64,000 nucleotides of DNA from Duganella sp. BJB480. GTDB lineage: Bacteria > Pseudomonadota > Gammaproteobacteria > Burkholderiales > Burkholderiaceae_D. The notes under the pieces were generated by a model. It saw only the letters and a list, made by a program, of their open reading frames with translations. It had not been told where the DNA came from and ran no database searches. This document shows positions 58,727-64,000 of the stretch, one piece after another; within the stretch, counting starts at the first letter, position 1; each line of letters begins with the position of its first letter. Where the stretch lies: the NCBI GenBank assembly GCA_003416985.1, contig QVIN01000007.1, positions 1 through 64,000 of the forward strand, given 5' to 3'. Made by a program: the position numbers and the translations under genes.

Positions 58727-60187
58727 CTACGCCGAATTGTGGGCGCCGCAGCCGGCCGCCGCGCCGCCGCGCTGCCCGTCGTCCTGGCGCGCCGCGATCA
58801 GCGGGATCACCTTGCGCTGGCCCGGCGGCTCGGCGCCGTACTCGCTGCGGCTGCCGCCCTCCTCCTCGAAGAAGAACTTGTCCTTGCCGAAGGCCGGCTT
58901 CAGTTCGTCCATCCAGGTCGCGTTGGGATCGAATTTGGCGTAGAACGGCTTGCGCACCCAGTCGGCGTTGCGGGCCTGCAGGAACTGCAGCGCGAACACC
59001 TTCTCGCCGCCGATGGTGACGATGCCGTCGATCACCACCTTGCCGGGGAAGGCGCTCATCGACGGCCCGCGCACGGTGCGCGACAGGCCGGACACCATCT
59101 GGTAGGCCTGCTGGAAGATCTCGTGCGCGCGCGCCAGCGGCAGCTGGAAGTATTCGCGCGGCCCGGTGTCGCGCTCGACGAACATGTAGTACGGGATGGC
59201 GCCCAGCCGCACGCCGGTCTGCCACAACTCGGCCCAGCTGCGCGGGTCCTCGTTGATGTGGCGGATCAGCGGCCCCTGCATGCGCAAGGTGGCGCCGGTG
59301 CCGACGATGCGCTTGACCGCCTGCTGCGCGATCTCCGGGCGCAGCTCCACCGCGTGGTTGTAGTGGCCCATGATGGCCATGTTCTTGCCGCTGTCGACCA
59401 CCCGCTCGAACAGGCGCAGCAGGTCGTCGGCGTCGCGGTCGGTGACGAAGCGCTGCGGCCAGTACGCCACCGACTTGGTGCCGATGCGGATGTTCTGGAT
59501 GTGCGCCAGGTCCGGCGCCAGCAGCGGCTCGATGTAGGCCTCCAGCGAGCGCGTGTTCATGATCAGCGGATCGCCGCCGGTGATCAGCACGTCCGTCACC
59601 TCGGGATGCAGGCGCAGGTAGTCGGCCAGCTGGTGCGATTCCTTGGCGTCGAACTTCATGTCGTCCATGCCGACGAACTGCGGCCAGCGGAAGCAGAAGG
59701 TGCAGTAGGCGTGGCAGGTCTGGCCGGCGCTGGGGAAGAACAGCACCGTCTCCTTGTACTTGTGCTGCAGGCCCTTGAGCGGCGCGTCGTTCACGCGCGG
59801 CACGTTGTGCGTCATCTGCCCTGCCGGATGGGGATTCATGCGCAGGCGGATGCGCCGCACCAGCTCGGTCAACGCCTGCTGGTTGGCGCGGCCCAGCACC
59901 AGCTCGCGCAGCTGGGCGTAGTCGTCCGGCGCCAGCATGTCGCGGTGCGGGAAGGTCAGGCGGAAGATCGGATCGTCGGGGATGTTGCTCCAGTCGATCA
60001 GGTGGTCCATCACGTATTCGTTGGTGCGGAACGGCAGCACGTGCGACACCACCTGCACCGCTTCCTGCAGGTCGGGCGTGAGCCATTCCCACTGGCGGGA
60101 ATGGGAGATGGTCTGGCGGATGAAGGGCTTGAACTTGGGCGCCTGGGCGCCGGCGCTGTTCCAGGAAGCTGTCGGAGTAGAGGTCAT
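58727..60187 (-). CDS. KamA-family radical SAM amino-acid 2,3-aminomutase, altered substrate pocket
   Basis: A 486-residue radical SAM, PLP-dependent aminomutase homologue. The [4Fe-4S]/SAM motif C-x-x-x-C-x-x-C is Cys158, Cys162, Cys165 in TCHAYCTFCFRW; VLITGGDPLIM follows. The PLP Lys is Lys383 in SAFPGKVVID. Aligned without gaps to my recollection of clostridial lysine 2,3-aminomutase, Asp293 is replaced by Arg339 and Asp330 by Ser376; these Asp residues hold the lysine side chain. The zinc-binding C-terminal Cys cluster is not evident. So a different amino acid, possibly acidic, is expected as substrate. First gene of an operon with the MFS and prolyl-hydroxylase-like genes. Confidence 0.88.
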   Translation of the reverse strand: MTSTPTASWNSAGAQAPKFKPFIRQTISHSRQWEWLTPDLQEAVQVVSHVLPFRTNEYVMDHLIDWSNIPDDPIFRLTFPHRDMLAPDDYAQLRELVLGRANQQALTELVRRIRLRMNPHPAGQMTHNVPRVNDAPLKGLQHKYKETVLFFPSAGQTCHAYCTFCFRWPQFVGMDDMKFDAKESHQLADYLRLHPEVTDVLITGGDPLIMNTRSLEAYIEPLLAPDLAHIQNIRIGTKSVAYWPQRFVTDRDADDLLRLFERVVDSGKNMAIMGHYNHAVELRPEIAQQAVKRIVGTGATLRMQGPLIRHINEDPRSWAELWQTGVRLGAIPYYMFVERDTGPREYFQLPLARAHEIFQQAYQMVSGLSRTVRGPSMSAFPGKVVIDGIVTIGGEKVFALQFLQARNADWVRKPFYAKFDPNATWMDELKPAFGKDKFFFEEEGGSRSEYGAEPPGQRKVIPLIAARQDDGQRGGAAAGCGAHNSA

Positions 60188-60419
60188 CGCTGGTTCCTAT
60201 CGCAATAAAAGGGGAGGGCGGAAACTGCATGCTAGGCCGCCCGCCGAAAAGGCGATTGCCGAAAATCAACTGACCCACGGAAATACATTTTCCCTTGACG
60301 CAGAGCGCGTGCAAAATTGCCACACGGCCAGAACTTGCGGCAGCGCAATTCCCGGCGGCGGCAGCGGCGTACAGTTGGTGGGAGCAAGTCCCTCCTCCTC
60401 CCCCACACAAGGAACCGCC

Positions 60420-60875
60420 ATGAGACTGACCGCCCTGCTGGCCGCTGTCGCCGCCACGCTGTTGCACACCACCGCCGGCGCCGCCGAGCCCACCGAGAAG
60501 GATGCCATCGCCATGGTGGAAAAGGGCGCCGCCTACATCAAGGCCCACGGCAAGGACGAGATGATCAAGAAGGTCGCCGCCAAGGACCCCGAGTTCGTGC
60601 AGGGTTCGCTGTACGTCGACCTGCGCGACCTGGCCACCGGCGTGGTGCTGGCGCACCCGTTCAACCCCTCCATCGTCGGCAAGGACCTGACCGACGTGCC
60701 CGACGCCAGCGGCAAGAAGTACCGGCGCGAGATCATCGACCTGGCCGCCAAAAAGGGCCACGGCTGGGTCGACTACCAGTACAAGAACCCCGGCAACGGC
60801 AAGATCGAACCCAAGACCACCTACGTGCTGCGGGTCGGCGACGTGGTGCTGGAAGCGGGCATCTACAAAAAATAG
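60420..60875 (+). CDS. Periplasmic single-Cache-domain protein
   Basis: A 151-residue secreted protein. The signal peptide is MRLTALLAAVAATLLHTTAG with cleavage near GAA-EP. The Cache core follows: DAIAMVEKGAAYIKAHGKDE (helix), VQGSLYVDLRDLATGVVLAH, GWVDYQYKNPGNGKIEPKTT and YVLRVGDVVLEAGIYKK. Such proteins are a whole sCache domain without transducer. Start 60420 is preceded by AAGGAACCGCC. It ends 15 nt before a chemoreceptor gene, so it may be its soluble ligand-binding partner. No haem motif was seen. Confidence 0.88.
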   Translation: MRLTALLAAVAATLLHTTAGAAEPTEKDAIAMVEKGAAYIKAHGKDEMIKKVAAKDPEFVQGSLYVDLRDLATGVVLAHPFNPSIVGKDLTDVPDASGKKYRREIIDLAAKKGHGWVDYQYKNPGNGKIEPKTTYVLRVGDVVLEAGIYKK

Positions 60876-60890
60876 CGGCGGGAGAGCACC

Positions 60891-62549
60891 ATGCTGAACA
60901 AACTGCGTATCGGTCCCAAACTGTTGCTGGCGCCCGGCCTGGTGCTGCTGCTGCTGATCGTCACGGCCGCCGCCGCCTACTACGGCATGGTGCGCCAGAA
61001 CGCCTCGCTGGAAAACCTGGTGCAGGTGCGCGCGGCGCGCCTGCGCCTGGCCGCCGACATCACCGGCGAGACGCGCTACGCCCACGCCCACATCTACCAG
61101 CTGCTGGCCTGGGTCAACGGCAGCTTCTCGCAGGCCCGGCTGGACGCGCTGGCGCGCCAGCTCAAGGCCGGCCACGCCGCCATCGAGGGCCAGCTGCGCC
61201 AGCTGGCGGCGCAGACCACGTCCGACGAGGACGCGGCCGAGCACAAGATCGCCGGCCAATTGCTGCAGACGCTGGTGGCCTACCGCAAGGCGGTGCAGGA
61301 CACCATGGAGATGGCCAGCATCGACCAGAGCATCGCCACCAACGCCATGGCCCACGGCGAGAAGCAGTTCCTGCTGTTCAACGAGCAGCTGGCGCAGCTG
61401 TCGGCGCTGGAGAAAAACCTCAGCGAGCAGGCTTACGCGCGCGCGCGCGCCGAGTTCCACTCGCTGGGCAACAGCATGGCGCTGATGGTGCTGCTGTCGA
61501 TCGCGCTGTCGCTGGGCGTGACGATGGCGGTGCGCGGCGCCATGCTGCGCGACATCCGCGCCATCGCCGACGTGGTGGTGGCGCTGGCGGCCGGGCGGCT
61601 GTCGGCCGGCCAGGGCGGCAACCACGGCCGCGACGAGATCGCCGACACCGCCCGCATGCTGGACCACACCATGCACAACCTGACCCAGACGCTGAGCGCC
61701 ATCCTGGCCTCGGTCAAGGCGATCGACTGCGCCTCGCACGAGATCGCCAGCGGCAACCTGGACCTGTCGACCCGCACCGAGATGCAGGCCAGCTCGCTGG
61801 AGGAGACCGCCAGCGCCATGGCCAGCCTGACCCAGGCGGTGCAGAACAACGCGGCCGGCGCGCGCCAGGCCTGCGAGCTGGCGGCCGGCGCCGCCGACCT
61901 GGCCCAGCACGGCGGCGCCGCCGTGCGCCAGGCGGTGCAGACCATGGCCTCGATCCGCGCCAGCTCGCGCCAGATCGTCGACATCATCGGCGTGATCGAC
62001 GGCATCTCGTTCCAGACCAACATCCTGGCGCTCAACGCGGCCGTGGAGGCGGCGCGCGCCGGCGAGCAGGGACGCGGCTTCGCCGTGGTGGCCAGCGAGG
62101 TACGCACGCTGGCGCACCGCTCGGCCGCCGCCGCCAAGGAGATCAAGGCGCTGATCGCCACCTCGGTGGCCACCATCGACAGCGGCAGCGCCTCGGTGCA
62201 GCAGGCCGGCGAGCGCATGGAGGCCATCGTCGCCTCGGTGCAGCAGGTCAACGAGGTGATCGCCCGCATCAGCGACGCCAGCGCCGCGCAGGCCCAGGGC
62301 ATCGCCGAGGTCAACCAGGCGGTCGGTCAGATGGACGATGTGACGCAGCAGAACGCCGCGCTGGTCGAGCAGGCCGCGGCCGCCGCCGCCAGCCTGCAGG
62401 AGCAGGCGGTGCAGCTGTCGCAGGCGGTGTCGGTGTTCAAGGTGGAGGCGCCGTCAGCGCATGGGCTTGCTCAAAAAGCGCGAGCCGGCCAGGCCGAAGC
62501 GCCACGGCAGCTCCACCGCTTTGCTGATGCCGATGCGCGGGCCGGCTAG
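60891..62549 (+). CDS. Methyl-accepting chemotaxis protein with a C-terminal extension
   Basis: A 552-residue chemoreceptor. The first membrane helix is LLLAPGLVLLLLIVTAAAAY. The periplasmic four-helix domain (about 35-185) has ETRYAHAHIYQLLAWVNGSF. The second helix is ALMVLLSIALSLGVTMAVRG, HAMP is about 215-270, and the signalling tip is QTNILALNAAVEAARAGEQG with VVASEVRTLAHRSAAAAKEI. GGGAGAGCACC precedes ATG. The normal end would be near VSVFKVEA; here about 34 residues of basic, unrelated sequence follow because the frame reads into the convergent glycosylase gene. No CheR-docking pentapeptide is present at the end. Confidence 0.93.
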   Translation: MLNKLRIGPKLLLAPGLVLLLLIVTAAAAYYGMVRQNASLENLVQVRAARLRLAADITGETRYAHAHIYQLLAWVNGSFSQARLDALARQLKAGHAAIEGQLRQLAAQTTSDEDAAEHKIAGQLLQTLVAYRKAVQDTMEMASIDQSIATNAMAHGEKQFLLFNEQLAQLSALEKNLSEQAYARARAEFHSLGNSMALMVLLSIALSLGVTMAVRGAMLRDIRAIADVVVALAAGRLSAGQGGNHGRDEIADTARMLDHTMHNLTQTLSAILASVKAIDCASHEIASGNLDLSTRTEMQASSLEETASAMASLTQAVQNNAAGARQACELAAGAADLAQHGGAAVRQAVQTMASIRASSRQIVDIIGVIDGISFQTNILALNAAVEAARAGEQGRGFAVVASEVRTLAHRSAAAAKEIKALIATSVATIDSGSASVQQAGERMEAIVASVQQVNEVIARISDASAAQAQGIAEVNQAVGQMDDVTQQNAALVEQAAAAAASLQEQAVQLSQAVSVFKVEAPSAHGLAQKARAGQAEAPRQLHRFADADARAG

Positions 62550-63023
62550 CACGGCAATGCCGGCCGCGTCCGGCGCCAGCAGCGTGAACGGCGGCGCGTC
62601 CAGCGCCAGGTTGTTGTGCTCGCGCGTGACGCCCAGCGCCTGGCACAGCCGCCCCGGCCCGGCGCACAGCAGGCGCGGCTCGTCCAGCCCGCGCCGTTCG
62701 CGCATCCGCTCCAGGCCGGCCAGCGGCTCCAGCGCCCGGATCAGCACGCCGGCGCCGTGGCCCTCCTCGCGGCAGACGAAGTTCAAACACCAGTGCAGGC
62801 CGTGCGAGCGGTACACATAGCTGCGCCCCGGCGGGCCGAACATGGAGAAGTTGCGCGGCGTCGGCCCGTTGAAGCTGTGCGCGGCCGGCTCGGTGCGGTC
62901 GTAGGCCTCGGTCTCGACGATGCGCCCGCCCACCCCGTCCACCAATAAAGTGACGCCGATCAGGCGCCGCGCCACCTCGGCCGAGGGCGCGCTGAAATCG
63001 ATGCCAGCCAGATGCTTGTCCAT
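62454..63023 (-). CDS. 3-methyladenine DNA glycosylase (Aag/Mpg family)
   Basis: A 189-residue base-excision repair enzyme that removes alkylated purines. Family marks: IDFSAPSAEVARRLIGVTLL, GRIVETEAYDRTEPAAHSFN (catalytic Glu and Tyr region), PTPRNFSMFGPPGRSYVYRS and HGLHWCLNFVCREEGHGAGV, then LCAGPGRLCQALGVTREHNN. The start at 63023 (MDKHLAGID) is where similarity begins; the frame is open further but reads low-similarity sequence. Its last 96 bases lie antisense to the 3' end of the chemoreceptor gene, and its C terminus (ELPWRFGLAGSRFLSKPMR) looks normal, so this gene is the conserved partner of the overlap. Confidence 0.93.
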   Translation of the reverse strand: MDKHLAGIDFSAPSAEVARRLIGVTLLVDGVGGRIVETEAYDRTEPAAHSFNGPTPRNFSMFGPPGRSYVYRSHGLHWCLNFVCREEGHGAGVLIRALEPLAGLERMRERRGLDEPRLLCAGPGRLCQALGVTREHNNLALDAPPFTLLAPDAAGIAVLAGPRIGISKAVELPWRFGLAGSRFLSKPMR

Positions 63024-63267
63024 CCGCGTATTGTAAAGGGCAATCTGGACCGCGCGCCCACGAAAGGCGTGACAAATGATTATCGAAACGGCGCGCGCCA
63101 CGGCTTTTAGCGACAAAATATGGCGGCCCCGGCAGAAAATCGGGAGAAATTCGTGCGCGCCGCCCGCGCTTGCGGCGATAATCTTGTGAGGCACGCCCGG
63201 CATGCGCCGGCGCACTGGTTTATAGTATCACCTTGGCAACGCCAGCCCTTACCCCCTGAAGAAGACA

Positions 63268-64000
63268 ATGACGACAGCAGCAGCCCCAGCCATGCCAGTA
63301 GAAAACGCGGTGGAAGAAGCGCTGATGCGCTCCATCCGTATTCCGCCCCGGCCCAGCCTGCTCGTCGACCTGCAGCGCGAGCTGGCCCAGCTCGACCCGT
63401 CGCCGCGCCGCATCGCCCGCATCATCGGCAACGACGTCGGCATGTCCGGCGCCCTGCTCAAGCTGGCCAACTCGCCGTTCTTCGGCGCCGCGCGCAAGGC
63501 CAAGTCGGTCGAGCAGGGCATCAACTTCCTCGGCATCAACCAGTGCGCGGCCCTGCTGACCGGGCTGCTGGCGCGCCAGGCCATCGAGGGCAAGGAGGCC
63601 GACCTGAACGCCTTCTGGGAAGTGTCGGCGCGCCGGGCCCAGGCGGTGGTGTTCTTCTCGCGCAAGCTGCGCATCGCCCCGCCGGACATCGCCCACACCT
63701 TCGGCCTGTTCTGCGACATCGGCGTGCCGCTGCTGATGAACCGCTTCGCCGACTACGCCGCCACCTACGCCGACGCCTGCGACGACGCGGTGCAGGCCTT
63801 CACCGTCATCGAGGACAGCCGCTACAGCACCAACCACGCCGCCATCGGCTGCCTGCTGGCGCGCAACTGGGGGCTGTCGCCGGACGTCTCCTGGGCCATT
63901 TTGCTGCACCACGACTACCGCGTGCTGGACGACCCGGCCACCGACGACGCCGTGCGCTCGCTGGTGGCGCTGGCGCTGCTGGCGGAAAAAGGCATCGCCC
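63268..64000 (+). CDS. HDOD-domain protein, N-terminal part (cut by window edge)
   Basis: The first 244 codons of a signal-output protein. The HDOD domain begins about residue 20: RIPPRPSLLVDLQRELAQLD, IARIIGNDVGMSGALLKLAN, SPFFGAARKAKSVEQGINFL and GINQCAALLTGLLARQAIEG are classic. The later HTFGLFCDIGVPLLMNRFAD and STNHAAIGCLLARNWGLSPD follow the HD-like fold but without a full HD metal site, as in HDOD. No membrane segment so far. The start at 63268 is followed by a second ATG at 63292; GAAGAAGACA lies upstream. HDOD proteins act in cyclic-di-GMP or stress signalling; a C-terminal partner domain may lie outside the window. Confidence 0.9.
   Translation, partial: MTTAAAPAMPVENAVEEALMRSIRIPPRPSLLVDLQRELAQLDPSPRRIARIIGNDVGMSGALLKLANSPFFGAARKAKSVEQGINFLGINQCAALLTGLLARQAIEGKEADLNAFWEVSARRAQAVVFFSRKLRIAPPDIAHTFGLFCDIGVPLLMNRFADYAATYADACDDAVQAFTVIEDSRYSTNHAAIGCLLARNWGLSPDVSWAILLHHDYRVLDDPATDDAVRSLVALALLAEKGIA

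Noticed and set aside
57432..62117. Open frame of about 1560 codons on the minus strand
   Set aside because: Only the MFS part (57432-58718) shows family similarity. Upstream it runs through the aminomutase gene in another frame and antisense to the chemoreceptor, giving Gly/Arg/His-rich sequence typical of high-GC shadow frames.
63070..63090. AAATGATTATCGAA near the divergent glycosylase/HDOD promoters, resembling a Fur half-site
   Set aside because: Only about half of the 19-bp consensus is matched and neither gene is iron-related.

Overview
The window is chromosomal DNA from a high-GC betaproteobacterium. Gene content, protein style and the GGGGTCAAGTCTGACATTC-type palindromes suggest Oxalobacteraceae (Massilia/Duganella/Janthinobacterium group); this is inference from recognition, not a search. 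About 60 protein genes are supported. No rRNA, tRNA, CRISPR array, prophage or insertion sequence was seen. Two genes run off the ends: a TonB receptor on the left and an HDOD protein on the right.

Layout. 1-811: N-terminal part of a TonB-dependent receptor. 1093-9291: a probable cyanophycin-scavenging locus. It has two secreted CphE-type cyanophycinases behind a TonB receptor on the minus strand, divergent from an AstE/AspA-type M14 amidohydrolase and a YfcC-type inner-membrane carrier. 9300-13025: an 85-bp palindrome, a small hypothetical protein, a GNAT acetyltransferase, argH, a DUF6445-like oxygenase and an ACT-domain protein. 13747-27858: a compact type II secretion / type IV pilus-like operon (F, E, PilM-, PilN-, PilO-, PilP-like, lipoprotein secretin, three pseudopilins). 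It is bracketed by two near-duplicate secreted M4 metalloproteases in direct orientation. 27859-33497: a PHP-domain lipoprotein, an M24 peptidase, a small membrane protein, and a MarR-controlled nitroreductase/EamA exporter pair. 33517-46404: a 12-gene phenylacetate degradation operon (paaABCDE-G-H-I-K-J-Y-Z) divergent from paaX. 46401-54224: DUF2442 protein, a perfect 86-bp palindrome, a cytosolic-carboxypeptidase-like M14 enzyme, a lipoprotein hydrolase, pmbA, the darP-mog-esterase run, a beta-lactamase-fold hydrolase and a CMD-like protein. 54332-60187: a class III aminotransferase, a FAH-family hydrolase, and a coupled operon of a KamA-like radical SAM aminomutase, an MFS transporter and a prolyl-hydroxylase-like enzyme. 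60420-64000: a periplasmic Cache protein, a chemoreceptor, a 3-methyladenine glycosylase and the HDOD protein.

How the parts may work together. The left block would digest cyanophycin outside the cell, import beta-Asp-Arg dipeptides and split them; the AstE-like enzyme is a plausible but unproven dipeptide hydrolase. The secretion operon may export the two flanking proteases. The paa operon encodes nearly the whole route from phenylacetate to central metabolites, but paaF is not in it. The KamA-like enzyme has lost both acidic residues that hold lysine in the clostridial enzyme, so it probably acts on another amino acid.
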